A stretch of DNA of 64,000 bases from positions 1 through 64,000 of the forward strand of contig JBASRN010000012.1 in assembly GCA_049273855.1 (NCBI GenBank), given 5' to 3'. Shown in pieces: positions 51,531 to 60,685 of this stretch. This stretch comes from Onstottus_B sp049273855. GTDB lineage: Bacteria > Acidobacteriota > Blastocatellia > UBA7656. Position 1 is the stretch's first letter. Each line of letters begins with the position of its first letter. The notes beneath the pieces are model-generated. The model was given only the letters and a program-made list of their open reading frames with translations. It searched no databases and had not been told where the DNA came from. The translations under genes were made by a program, and so were the position numbers.

Positions 51531-52310
51531 TTGCTCAGCGATCAGATCGACAAAATCAAAATCAGCTTGATTGAGTACACGCCGGCGTTGTTTTTCGCGG
51601 GGTGCATACTCTTGCTCGGCCTGTTGGCTTCAAGGTTCGGCAAACGCTGGCTCGGTGCGATCCTGAATCGTAGCCGGATTCGGGAAGATTTGTTGCTCAA
51701 AGATTTCTTCCTTCGAGTTTTCTCGGGATCAATATTGCTGCTTGCGTTGCTGACCGCTCTCAGCAAAGTTGGAGTTGATGTCCGCACTTTCATCGCCGGT
51801 CTCGGAGTAACTGGAATAATACTGGGCTTCGCACTGAGAGACACGCTCTCGAATTTCGCTGCCGGAGTGCTGCTGCTCATTTATAGACCGTTCAGCGCCG
51901 GCGAGTTGATCGAGGTTGAAGGCACGAAAGGTATGGTAGAAGAACTTACCATAGTGAACATGCGTATGACGACAACCGCCGGCGTCCCGGTAATTATGCC
52001 AAACTCGAAGGTATGGGGCGCAAAGATCACAAACTATTCTCCTAGCCGCCGCCGCAGGATCGAGTTCACCTTGAGGGTTCGCGATGCGGACACTGAAACT
52101 GCGATAAAAATCATCGAATCCGCGCTCGACGAAGACGCCAGGATTCTGAAGAACCCGGCCCCGGTAGTTCGGGTCGTGTCGGTGGCAAACGGCGCCGTCA
52201 GACTTTCAACTTTGATATGGACGGATCCGAGAGACTACGAGCTGGTAAACGGCGATGAGTACGTGCGAATGATGTCCGCGCTTAGTCAACGCGCGATTCA
52301 AATCCTGTGA
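51531..52310 (+). CDS. MscS-family mechanosensitive channel
   Basis: The roughly 259-residue protein has three TMs, the last rich in Gly and Ala (AGLGVTGIILGFALRDTLSNFAAG), which is the pore-lining TM3 of MscS. The beta domain follows with RPFSAGELIEVEGTKGMVEE and VPVIMPNSKVWGAKITNYS. It opens under membrane tension to release solutes. The TTG at 51531 follows GGAAGGG. A TTG at 51486 would add 15 residues. The gene converges on the hydrolase gene, with only 7 nt between the stops. Confidence 0.9.
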   Translation: MLSDQIDKIKISLIEYTPALFFAGCILLLGLLASRFGKRWLGAILNRSRIREDLLLKDFFLRVFSGSILLLALLTALSKVGVDVRTFIAGLGVTGIILGFALRDTLSNFAAGVLLLIYRPFSAGELIEVEGTKGMVEELTIVNMRMTTTAGVPVIMPNSKVWGAKITNYSPSRRRRIEFTLRVRDADTETAIKIIESALDEDARILKNPAPVVRVVSVANGAVRLSTLIWTDPRDYELVNGDEYVRMMSALSQRAIQIL

Positions 52311-52317
52311 GCCACGC

Positions 52318-53010
52318 TTAGGATCCGTCCAGTATCGAGGCTAAGAATTCAGTTACACAGTTCCAAGCATCTTGAGCCGCTATGCGATCATAAGCCTCGG
52401 GCCGTGTGTCGTTGAAGAACGCGTGTCCGACTCCGTTGTAGATCTTGACCTCGCCTTCCTTGCCGAACTTTTGAATGGCTCCGCGCAACCGCTCCATCTT
52501 ATCCATGGTGATCCACGGATCATTCTCCGCGCCGATGAACAGGACGGGTGCCGATAGATTCTTGATAACTTCATCCGGCGGCACATCTCCGTAAAACGGA
52601 GCCGAAGCCTTGATGCTGCTGTCATGGCAGGCGAGCAGGAGAGAAAAGGTCCCACCCATACAGAAGCCTGTGACACCTATCTTTTCAGAGTTCACGCCAG
52701 CTTGACGCCTTAGGAAGTTCACCGCCCCGCTCAGGGTTTCTAGCGCCTTTCCCTGATCGAGTCCCTGCATCAGCTCGGCCGCCTTTGCGGAGTCCTTCGT
52801 AACCGTACCGTAGTATAGATCGGGCGCGAGTGCCACATAGCCCTTCTCTGCAAAACGCCCGGTGATGTCTTTGATGTGATCGTCCAATCCCCACCACTCG
52901 TGGATCACAATCAAGGCGGGATGCGACCCCTCCTTTTCTGGTTCGACCAGGTACCCGCCGGCGGCGCGACCGCCAGCTTGAAACTCGACCATCCTTCCTA
53001 CGTTTGCCAT
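52318..53010 (-). CDS. Dienelactone hydrolase family protein
   Basis: The 230-residue alpha/beta hydrolase has the DLH triad: Cys117 in GFCMGG, Asp164 in AENDPW and His196 in GVGHAFFND. IHEWWGLDDHIKD is also typical. Dienelactone hydrolase acts in chlorocatechol degradation, but most family members have unassigned esterase activity, and no ring-cleavage genes are near. The start at 53010 has AAGGAG about 9 nt upstream. An in-frame ATG at 53049 is less likely. Confidence 0.9.
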   Translation of the reverse strand: MANVGRMVEFQAGGRAAGGYLVEPEKEGSHPALIVIHEWWGLDDHIKDITGRFAEKGYVALAPDLYYGTVTKDSAKAAELMQGLDQGKALETLSGAVNFLRRQAGVNSEKIGVTGFCMGGTFSLLLACHDSSIKASAPFYGDVPPDEVIKNLSAPVLFIGAENDPWITMDKMERLRGAIQKFGKEGEVKIYNGVGHAFFNDTRPEAYDRIAAQDAWNCVTEFLASILDGS

Positions 53011-53054
53011 TGATACTCTCTCCTTTTGGTTATTGTCCACATTGTCCACAACCC

Positions 53055-53079
53055 AAAAAGGGCGAGCCGAAGCCCGCCC
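53055..53079 (-). terminator. Intrinsic terminator of the resB-ccsA operon
   Basis: On the minus strand GGGCGGGC-TTCG-GCTCGCCC forms an 8-bp stem (one G-U pair) with a TTCG tetraloop, followed by TTTTT. It lies 31 nt after the ccsA stop. Confidence 0.85.
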
Positions 53080-53109
53080 TATCTCGTTATTTCCGTGTGA
53101 CGACCATAG

Positions 53110-54690
53110 CTACAGACCTGCGTAAGAATGCAAACCTGGCAACAAAAAGCTCACGCCCAGCCACGTGAATATCACCAGAGCGAAACCGAGCAATGCAAAG
53201 TAGGCGCTTCGCCGGCCGCGCCATCCGTGGGCGATGCGGGTGTGCAAGAAGCCGGCGTACGCAATCGTCGCCACAAGCGCCCCGGTCTCCTTTGAGTCCC
53301 ATCCCCAGTAACGGCCCCAAGACTCGTTCGCCCACACTGCTCCCGTGATCAACAGCAACACCAACAGCGGGAATGCCACGCCGACCGTTCGATATAGCAG
53401 GCTGTCGATCTTCTGAATATCAGGTAGCGCACTCACAACTTCTTCTCGCTTCCAGGCGAACAGCGACACGCAAATCAGCGCGACCATTAGTCCGATCAAG
53501 CCTCCAAAGTCGACGGGGTTCGCGCTAGGTTTTAGTGTAAAGCTACCCGCATTGTCTTGAATCCATTGCTTCGCTCGATCGACTGAGACGGGTTGCTGCG
53601 TCTGTTCCGACATCCATGCGGCGAAAATCGGATACTCTCGCTCAGGGATGTTACCTAGGATGTTGCCGGCGTTCTTTACCTGAATGAAGAGCATCGCAAC
53701 CACGATGATTTGCACTACCGCCGCAGCGCGGAAGAGCGACCAACCCCGCTTGGATGTTTTCTCGTCCTCTCCGAAGCGACCCATCAAAAACATCGCCAAT
53801 GCCCCGGTAAGCAACAACAGCGCGATCACCATTAGCGGTCCCACTATAGGAAGTTCTGTTCGAATCGGGAGAAATCTCTCCATCGAGTTGCTGAATACGC
53901 TTACCGTGTACCGCCCTTGAAATGGCACGCCGAAATGTACAATCGAACGCTCGAAAGTGCCAACGGTGAAGAACACCAGCAAGCCGTAGAGTATTACTGC
54001 GAATCCAACGGCTTCGGTGCGGACCCCGTCCTTGAGCAGATAAGCGAAAGCAAGTCCAAAGCTCAACAGACACACGCCATAGCCAATCGTTGCAATGGAA
54101 ACGTGAATCGGCCGCCAGTAGCTGTCCAGAATCGGCGGCAAGGTTTGAATTGCGCTACCCAGCAACATCCCGAGCGCCAGCACAACAACGAGGATCGGCA
54201 TCGACAGAGCGCCAAGCATTCGATACTTTGGCTTGCGAATGACTACCAATGTCGCAAGCGCCGCTCCTGCGCAAAACCCCATCGTTAATGCGTAGAGGTT
54301 GTCGAGCGGGTAGTAGCGCCAGAATCCGTTTATTCCTTGTTTCCAACCTTCTTTGTCACCGGCTTCAATCCAGCGAATCATCCACCCCGAGAGATTGAAG
54401 AAATACCCGAGCGAAACCGAGATCAGACCGAGCCTGTCGAGAACACTCTCTTTGACAAACAGGTTGGTCAGCAGTACGACCGCAGCGCTGATATAGCATA
54501 CCAATGCCAGCAGAATCAGCGCTTCGCCATACAGAAATCCTACCGCGCGCCCAGCGTAGATGCGTGCTCCAAGTAGCAGCATCGTTCCCGCAACGGGGGC
54601 GATGATCGGCCACAATCCGACAATCTTCTTCGGCCAGCTCAGTTCCAACTCTGGCAGCATAGCCTCCTCACGACTTATGGCTCTACTCAT
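53110..54690 (-). CDS. ccsA: Cytochrome c biogenesis protein CcsA (enlarged)
   Basis: This membrane heme-handling protein of cytochrome c System II works with ResB. Its 526 residues contain the WWD heme-binding domain, WANESWGRYWGWDSKE at about 450-465, near the C-terminus. Conserved His residues are in YWRPIHVSIATIGYG (about 190) and FLHTRIAHGW. The usual CcsA is near 300-350 residues. Here roughly 200 extra residues, including further TMs and a soluble segment, lie between about 220 and 430. It overlaps resB by 8 nt and ends at a strong terminator. Confidence 0.92.
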   Translation of the reverse strand: MSRAISREEAMLPELELSWPKKIVGLWPIIAPVAGTMLLLGARIYAGRAVGFLYGEALILLALVCYISAAVVLLTNLFVKESVLDRLGLISVSLGYFFNLSGWMIRWIEAGDKEGWKQGINGFWRYYPLDNLYALTMGFCAGAALATLVVIRKPKYRMLGALSMPILVVVLALGMLLGSAIQTLPPILDSYWRPIHVSIATIGYGVCLLSFGLAFAYLLKDGVRTEAVGFAVILYGLLVFFTVGTFERSIVHFGVPFQGRYTVSVFSNSMERFLPIRTELPIVGPLMVIALLLLTGALAMFLMGRFGEDEKTSKRGWSLFRAAAVVQIIVVAMLFIQVKNAGNILGNIPEREYPIFAAWMSEQTQQPVSVDRAKQWIQDNAGSFTLKPSANPVDFGGLIGLMVALICVSLFAWKREEVVSALPDIQKIDSLLYRTVGVAFPLLVLLLITGAVWANESWGRYWGWDSKETGALVATIAYAGFLHTRIAHGWRGRRSAYFALLGFALVIFTWLGVSFLLPGLHSYAGL

Positions 54691-56263
54691 TGTCTGATCC
54701 TCCTCGTGGCACTCCAGTTATGGACTGTACCAGCAAATTGAATCGGCCCTCGAAAGCGGGACGGTTCCGATTCGTGTTTCCGCCAAAGTAGATCTTCGAC
54801 CCTTGTCCATCAGGTTCTATCACCGCCCACACTCGCTGATGCGATAGGAAAAACACGAAGCATAAAGCCAAACAAAGCAGCGTGAACCCGATGTAGACCG
54901 GAGTTCGTCCCGGGTCGTACTGGATCGTCAAGATATGGAAGGTCGAAACTTTCTCAAAATCTCGAAGAATGATCTTGTGGCCGTTTACCAACAGCGGGTT
55001 CGTTCCACCGTCCGGGCCCAGCTTGTCGTTTGCTTTCGACATGTATTCTTCGGCAACCCGAGGGTTGAACGCGAACGCCGAGCTTCGTTTGCCATCGGCA
55101 TTCAGGATTTCAAGCTGAACGGCCGGATTGTTGTAGTTGGGCGAGATCGTCGTAGGGCCCGAGTCCTCGATCTCAAAATCGGGATAGAAATCCAGATACC
55201 TAACAGTCCCGATTCCGGAAACTTCAGCGCTGCCGTTGCGGATTATCTTCACCGGCTGAATGGCTGATGTGCCCCCGGTGGCCGGCTCAAAGCTAAGAGT
55301 TATCTCGCGAGCATTGCCCACCGGCGAAAATTGAGATTGGAAGAACCTATAACCGCGATAGTCGCCCACGTTGTTCAAATGCACAAGCAGGTCCTTCTGA
55401 GCCGCGCCGTCTTTGATCGTTATGTAGCTCAACCAATCGATCGTGTTCTCAGCTCCCAATCCGCCCTCGGGCCTGATTAGCTTCTGTTGCAAGTCGCGGC
55501 ATTCAACCTGGAAAGGAAGCGCGATTGCCATCTGCCTCGGACCTTGATCGATCGTGATTTCGGTAGTCGTGAACTTATCTGCGGCCTTGCCAGGTCTAAG
55601 CTCCATCGCGCCGCCAACGCCGTAACGGCTCGTCAGAAATCCTCCAGTGAAGATGGTCAGCAACGCGACGTGCACTACGTACGCGCCGAGGCGGTTTAGC
55701 ACATTGCGCTGCGCGAAGACGGTCACGCGACTCTTCTCCTGGCTGATCCGCGCGCGGAACCCGTGTGCCTTCCACGCGGCCCGTACGTTTTCTGCAACGA
55801 TACTGGGCGCCGCGCGGTCGGACGACTCGGCGTTGAACATCTGCGCAGCTATGAACTTCGGGGAAGCTGTGAGCTTCGGCTTGCGCACATACTGCCAAGC
55901 CGCCGGGAAACGATCGATCGACGCCAGAATAATGTTGAGTCCGGTGATAGCCAGAAGCAGCAGGAAATACCGCGAACGATATATGTCGAAGAAGTTGAGG
56001 GCTCCGTAGACCGTCTTCTGTGAAGCCGAGAGAGTCGCGTAGTACTTGTCGAATCCGTCGACGTTGACCTGCATGATTAGCATACCGATCATGCAGCAGA
56101 TCAGAAGGACGCCTAGCATCGTGACGCCAAAGCGAACCGAACTGAGGAGGCGGAGCACCTTGTCAAGCACTGAATCGCTTTTCTGCGAAGTGACTTTAAC
56201 GGTCGGCCCAGCGCCAGTTGGAGTCTCGGTCTTCGACCCTAATTCAGTTTCAGTTGTTGCCAT
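54683..56263 (-). CDS. resB: Cytochrome c biogenesis protein ResB
   Basis: This is the System II partner of CcsA. The 526-residue protein has TMs at about 45-65, 98-115 and 190-210 and a final TM near 470-490, with a large periplasmic domain (about 215-465) between them. Typical phrases are LLSSVRFGVTMLGVLLICC, LNRLGAYVVHVALLTIFTGG and YDPGRTPVYIGFTLLCLAL. It keeps apocytochrome thiols reduced and channels heme. The next cytochrome gene, with four CXXCH motifs, lies about 1.4 kb upstream on the opposite strand. Confidence 0.92.
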   Translation of the reverse strand: MATTETELGSKTETPTGAGPTVKVTSQKSDSVLDKVLRLLSSVRFGVTMLGVLLICCMIGMLIMQVNVDGFDKYYATLSASQKTVYGALNFFDIYRSRYFLLLLAITGLNIILASIDRFPAAWQYVRKPKLTASPKFIAAQMFNAESSDRAAPSIVAENVRAAWKAHGFRARISQEKSRVTVFAQRNVLNRLGAYVVHVALLTIFTGGFLTSRYGVGGAMELRPGKAADKFTTTEITIDQGPRQMAIALPFQVECRDLQQKLIRPEGGLGAENTIDWLSYITIKDGAAQKDLLVHLNNVGDYRGYRFFQSQFSPVGNAREITLSFEPATGGTSAIQPVKIIRNGSAEVSGIGTVRYLDFYPDFEIEDSGPTTISPNYNNPAVQLEILNADGKRSSAFAFNPRVAEEYMSKANDKLGPDGGTNPLLVNGHKIILRDFEKVSTFHILTIQYDPGRTPVYIGFTLLCLALCFVFFLSHQRVWAVIEPDGQGSKIYFGGNTNRNRPAFEGRFNLLVQSITGVPRGGSDNE

Positions 56264-56468
56264 AATTTGGATACCGGCTTGAGTTAATTAGTCCAGATGA
56301 TCGCAGCTTTAACAACCGCGCAAATTCTAACAAGCCCTAATTTAGCCTGTCAACGCGGACCAAGGTTTACGTCACGGCGGCGAAAACTCTGGCGACCGCC
56401 GCCCGCCCTCTGCTTTGGAAGCTCCCCGAATCGTAAATCTGCGCGCTCGTCGCATACAAAACGCGATG

Positions 56469-56983
56469 CTACTTTTTTGGCTCAGAAGGCCTAAGCTCGC
56501 CGCGACTGGGCAGAGCGCGCGGGTCCATTTCAAGCAGGTTGACAACGACAGTCGCCACGTCTTCGGGTGCCAGCTTCCACGAAGTTCCCGGGTCTTGCTC
56601 GCCGCCTCGACCGAAGCCTGTGTTTACGGAGCCTGGCATAACGTAGCTTACGCGAATGTGGTCGTAGCGGGCTTCCTGCATCAACGCCTCCGTAAAATCT
56701 ATCAGCGCGAACTTCGATGCACAGTACGAAGCCCCTCCAGGAAACGCGTTCTTTCCTGCAAGGCTGCCGATGTTTATGATGTAATCTCTCACATCGCACG
56801 CGGTGCCCTGAATACGGTCGCCGTATTCTGAGCTTAGGGTAGCCACGGTCTGCTCGACATCGGCTGAGGTGCGAGCGCAGACAAAGACATTAGCGCGTCG
56901 TTGCAGGAGTGTTCGCGAAATCGCGAGTCCTATTCCCTCGTCGCTCCGGTGACGATTGCCGACTTTCCTTCGATATTGCTCAA
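56469..56983 (-). pseudogene. Short-chain dehydrogenase/reductase pseudogene
   Basis: The sequence is a decayed SDR. The N-terminus reads LSNIEGKSAIVTGAT in one frame and then hits a TAG. One base has been lost there, and the family continues in another frame with EGIGLAISRTLLQRRANVF. Later, ACDVRD is joined directly to YIINIGSLAGKNAFPG. About 70 residues, including the NNAG motif, are missing. The catalytic Tyr and Lys (SYCASK) and the C-terminus remain. Two independent lesions make it non-functional. It lies immediately downstream of maf. Confidence 0.8.
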
Positions 56984-57011
56984 GAACCAACTTGTGCGAA
57001 CTATCGCTATT

Positions 57012-57602
57012 TCAACCCGTAAACGAGTACCCGAGTCGCCGCGCCAGACGATAGACGAGAGGTATTGGAAGACCTACCACGTTCGAATAGTTCCCTGCTA
57101 TCTCTTCGACAAACATCGCCGCCACACCTTGAATGCCGTACGCGCCCGCTTTGTCCATCGGCTCGCCGCTTTCAACGTACCAATCGATTTCCTGGTCGGT
57201 TAATCTGGCGAACCTGACCAGAGTCTTTTCATAGTCGGCTACCTCACGATGGCTGGCTGCATCGAAAAGAGCGACCCCCGTCAGGACCGCGTGCCAGCGG
57301 CCAGACAACTCGCGCAACATTCGCCGAGCGTCTTGCTGGCTGCCGGGCTTCTCCATTAACACTCCATCAAGAACCACAACGGTATCCGCGCCGATGATCA
57401 GGCCGGCATCGCGGTGCCTCGCCACGGCGACAACTTTAGCGCGTGCCAGGCGTGTGATATAATCGCCGGGCGGTTCATCAGGATGAGCCCGCTCTTGAAC
57501 GAGGCTGGGAACGATCTGAAAGTCGACACCGATGGCTGCCAGCAGATCGGCACGCCGGGGCGACGAAGAAGCAAGGATGATTTCTGGTTCGCTTTCACGC
57601 AT
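57012..57602 (-). CDS. maf: Maf-like nucleoside triphosphate pyrophosphatase
   Basis: The 196-residue protein hydrolyses non-canonical or modified nucleotides (dTTP/UTP-type) to monophosphates. The motifs are ILASSSPRRADLL near the N-terminus, GADTVVVLDG, EKPGSQQDARRML and ESGEPMDKAGAYGIQG. The start at 57602 gives the normal N-terminus but shows no SD. It is divergent from the cytochrome gene with 86 nt between them. The remains of an SDR gene lie directly downstream. Confidence 0.93.
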   Translation of the reverse strand: MRESEPEIILASSSPRRADLLAAIGVDFQIVPSLVQERAHPDEPPGDYITRLARAKVVAVARHRDAGLIIGADTVVVLDGVLMEKPGSQQDARRMLRELSGRWHAVLTGVALFDAASHREVADYEKTLVRFARLTDQEIDWYVESGEPMDKAGAYGIQGVAAMFVEEIAGNYSNVVGLPIPLVYRLARRLGYSFTG

Positions 57603-57688
57603 CGATCGTTGGCAGTAAAGAGCCCCAAAATTCCTGTTTGCGTCGTTGCCGAAGTCCAAGATATTTTGATCGAACTTGGAGGTCTACC

Positions 57689-59236
57689 TTGCGCCGCAAG
57701 ATTTCGCTGTTGATCATAGTCGCATTTGTGGCCGCGCTCGCATCGATCAATCACGGTTGCTCTCGTTCGTCGGATCCGGATGCGGAGATGGACGGCAGCG
57801 TAAGTTTTGATCTCAGCGACCCCAAGCTAAAAGAGCGGCTCGGCGAAGATGATGGTTATGCTTTTGCTGTTCTGTATGGCGCCGACATTCACGGCAGCCT
57901 CGAGACCTGTGGCTGACCAAGCCACCCTATGGGTGGACTGGCACGGCGTGTCAGCTATATCAAGGCCTTTAAGCAAAGATCGAATTTAGAAGTACCCGCC
58001 TTGTTCGTCGACGCGGGCAACCTGTTCAGCGATGATCGCACCGTCGGCGATCAATTGTCCGCTGAGGTTATGACAAAAAACAAATGGGTAGTCAAGGAAT
58101 ACGGAAATGTTCGCCACGATGCGGCGAACATCGGCTACCACGATTTGCCCTACCTCGGCGAGTTGCTCAAGAAGGAGGGCTATGACAAGAGGGTGGAGCA
58201 GTATCCGTTCATAGAGCAACTGATATCGGCGAACATTCAACCGGTTGACGACCAGCGTCGAGCGCCGGCTCCTTACGTAATTCGCGAAATCACCCTCAAG
58301 CGGGGGGTGCCCGGCAAGAAGCTTCGAGTGGGAATAGTTGGCTTCACCGAGGCCAAGTCAATCAACAATATCGATAAGCAATTGGTTTACGGCGGCTTTC
58401 GTGTGGACGACGTGTTTGAGTCGGCGAAAAAGGTATTGCCTGAGTTGAAGCAGAAGACTGATTTCATCGTTGCGCTTGCCTACGTGCCATCCGACGTCGC
58501 ACAACGGCTGGCTAGCGAGAACCCGGAGATAGACACCATCATCGGCGCACGGCAGCTTAACAGCATGGATGAGCCTCAGCACTTCAACCGGGCCACAATC
58601 GCCTACGCCTACAACCAGACCAAGTACCTTGGCGAGATGCGAGTCTACGTGAAGAGCGACGGGACTGTTGAGAACCAGGTGAACCGGTTTGTCGCACTTG
58701 ATTCCTCGATACCCGACGATTCATCGGCCCTCGAAGCGGTGACAGCCGCGCACGATGAGTTCACCAAGTTGCAGAACGAAGCCGCTCAGTCGCGGTTTGG
58801 CGGCAACGGGACTTCGGCCCTGGAGAGCGCAGCGTTGTCTCCCTTCGTGGGAGGCGCCACCTGCGCGGGATGTCACGTGGAGGAGGACAGGATATGGTCC
58901 ACGACGAGGCATGCCCACGCGATGGCCACGCTCGAGGAAAAGAAACAACAGTTCGACAACGAGTGCGTCGGATGTCACGTGGTCGGTTTTGAGAAGGGGG
59001 GCTTTCAGTCGCTGATAACTACGCCGCAGTTCGCAAATGTACAGTGCGAGTCGTGTCACGGCCCGGGCCGAGAGCATGCCGGCAACCCGGGCAAAGGCTA
59101 CGGGCTGGTGGCAACGCCGGTCGGCTGCACACAGTGCCACGCTCCGCCAAACGACCCCGACTTTGATTTCGCGGTCTACTGGCCGAAGATAAAGCACGGA
59201 AGTACGGACCCGATCGCTAGCGCCAAAGTGCCATGA
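57689..59236 (+). CDS. UshA-like tetraheme cytochrome c, candidate selenoprotein (in-frame UGA)
   Basis: One continuous frame of 515 codons is interrupted only by a TGA at 57914-57916 (codon 76). The context is LETCG-(UGA)-PSHPMGGLARR, where family members carry Cys (C-G-C). A UGA read as selenocysteine is the simplest explanation; a nonsense mutation or sequencing error is the alternative. The TTG start at 57689 follows GGAGGT by 5 nt. A signal peptide ends near Cys24 (NHGC), a possible lipoprotein site. Residues 60-370 resemble the metallophosphatase half of 5'-nucleotidases with degraded metal ligands. Residues about 385-510 carry four CXXCH heme sites: CAGCH, CVGCH, CESCH and CTQCH. The likely role is periplasmic redox. 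Confidence 0.75.
57922..57954 (+). promoter_or_regulatory. Candidate bacterial SECIS region
   Basis: Two hairpins follow the UGA. CCACCC-TAT-GGGTGG spans 57922-57936. CTGGCAC-GGC-GTGTCAG spans 57938-57954, a 7-bp stem with one G-U pair and a GGC loop. The loop of the second begins 28 nt after the UGA and starts with G, which suits bacterial SECIS elements. Both lie inside the coding sequence. Confidence 0.5.
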
Positions 59237-59262
59237 ATCGGACCTGACCTGTGGTTACCGTT

Positions 59263-59712
59263 ATGTTGACCGAGTTGCTCGCGCTGCTTCCCCGGATGAT
59301 TCGCCAGTCGGGCGATTCAGATGAAGCGCGCGAACAGGCGGCGTTCGCCGCGTGGGAAGTAGGGGCAGGCTCTCATGTCCGCAGGGTCACCAGGCCGGTG
59401 AAGCTCGAGCGAAAAACGCTGATCGTTGCCGTCCCCGATGCAACCTGGCGAACGCAGCTTGGTCAAATGCGAGGGCAGTTCCTGTTCAAGCTCAACTCGC
59501 TGCTGGGCAGCCCCCTGGTGACCTCGCTCGAGTTTGTTGTAAACCCGAGTCTGATCGGCAGCGACGTACAGTCCCCTCAATCTGTTCAGTTCATCGCCCC
59601 CGAAAGAGAGGCGCTTCCCCTGCGCGAGCAGGCCGACCGGATCGCTGATCCGGAGATCCGCGCAGCCTACCTGCGCGCGGCTGGAAAATGCCTGGAAAGA
59701 AGGGCCAGATGA
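59263..59712 (+). CDS. DUF721 / DciA-like protein
   Basis: The 149-residue protein fits DUF721, the family of DciA, the replicative-helicase loader or operator found in bacteria without DnaC. Visible are AAFAAWEVGAGSHVRRVTRP, TLIVAVPDATWRTQLGQM and LFKLNSLLGSPLVTSLEF. The ATG at 59263 and a GTG at 59251 are both possible, and neither has a clear SD. The C-terminal half is charged and probably disordered. It overlaps the ABC ATPase gene by 4 nt (ATGA), so they are coupled, although no functional link is obvious. Confidence 0.8.
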   Translation: MLTELLALLPRMIRQSGDSDEAREQAAFAAWEVGAGSHVRRVTRPVKLERKTLIVAVPDATWRTQLGQMRGQFLFKLNSLLGSPLVTSLEFVVNPSLIGSDVQSPQSVQFIAPEREALPLREQADRIADPEIRAAYLRAAGKCLERRAR

Positions 59713-60674
59713 CCGCGACATCAACCGCCAGATCTAAAGTAGTAATCGAGATCGACCAGCTCACCAAAGACTACGAAGTGGGCTTTCTGAAGAAGAAGAA
59801 AGTTCGCGCGCTCGACCACCTCACTCTGGGCGTCACGGCCGGAGAGATTTTCGGTTTCCTCGGGCCCAACGGCGCCGGGAAAACCACAACGCTCAAGCTG
59901 CTTACCCGGCTGATCTATCCGACCGAAGGAACCGCTCGCATACTCGGTCAGCCGATAGACGACGTTGCGACTCGATCGCGCGTCGGCTACCTTCCTGAGA
60001 ATCCGTACTTTTATGATTACCTTTCGGGCAGGGAGCTGCTCGAATACACCGCCGCTCTGTTTGGCGTCCCTAAACGGAAAGCTTCATGGCGCGCGGACGA
60101 GTTGCTTCATCTGGTGGGCCTCGACCGCGACCAGGCTGACCGCCAACTTCGCAAGTACTCCAAAGGCATGCTTCAGCGAATCGGCATCGCTCAGGCGCTG
60201 GTCAACGATCCCGAGATCGTGTTCATGGACGAGCCGATGTCCGGTCTCGATCCAATTGGTCGCCGCGAAATTCGTGACCTGCTGCTGTCCCTCCGCGCAA
60301 AGAACAGGACCGTCTTCTTCTCGTCTCACATTCTTTCGGACGTTGAAGCACTATGCGATCGAGCTGCGATTCTGAGCCGAGGCAAGCTTCTTCGGAGCGG
60401 AACCGTTCAGGAGTTGTCCGGCGCGCAGGACTCAGCCCTCGAACTCGTCGCCATTGGAATCGACTTCTCCAGTCTCCGCGAGTTTTCTGCATCGATGTCA
60501 TCGCTTCAATCGGCTACCCCGACGCCAAACGGGGTTCACCTGGTGCTTGGCGATGAAACCGAGGTTGACGAAGCGCTGGCGGTGATTCGCAGATGCGGTG
60601 GCAAGCTTGTCTCGATAAATCCGCGGCGGCGCTCGCTCGAGGATATTTTCTCGAACTCCCAACAGCAGCGCTGA
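59709..60674 (+). CDS. ABC transporter ATP-binding protein
   Basis: The 321-residue ATPase has Walker A GPNGAGKTTT, Q-loop region YLPENPYFYDYLSGRE, signature YSKGMLQRIGIAQAL (a variant of LSGGQ), Walker B EIVFMDEP and the H-loop SSHILSD. It resembles CcmA/NatA-type ATPases of multidrug or Na+ exporters. The C-terminal 90 residues form an extra domain. The ATG at 59709 is supported by AAGG about 7 nt upstream. No permease gene is adjacent; the next gene is lolA-like, and the MacB-type permeases lie 55 kb away. Confidence 0.9.
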   Translation: MTATSTARSKVVIEIDQLTKDYEVGFLKKKKVRALDHLTLGVTAGEIFGFLGPNGAGKTTTLKLLTRLIYPTEGTARILGQPIDDVATRSRVGYLPENPYFYDYLSGRELLEYTAALFGVPKRKASWRADELLHLVGLDRDQADRQLRKYSKGMLQRIGIAQALVNDPEIVFMDEPMSGLDPIGRREIRDLLLSLRAKNRTVFFSSHILSDVEALCDRAAILSRGKLLRSGTVQELSGAQDSALELVAIGIDFSSLREFSASMSSLQSATPTPNGVHLVLGDETEVDEALAVIRRCGGKLVSINPRRRSLEDIFSNSQQQR

Positions 60675-60685
60675 CTCTTCGTACG

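Noticed and set aside
57638..57916. A separate 92-codon gene ending at TGA 57914
   Set aside because: The sequence continues in frame with family motifs across the TGA. The first 17 codons overlap the gap before a better TTG start with GGAGGT.
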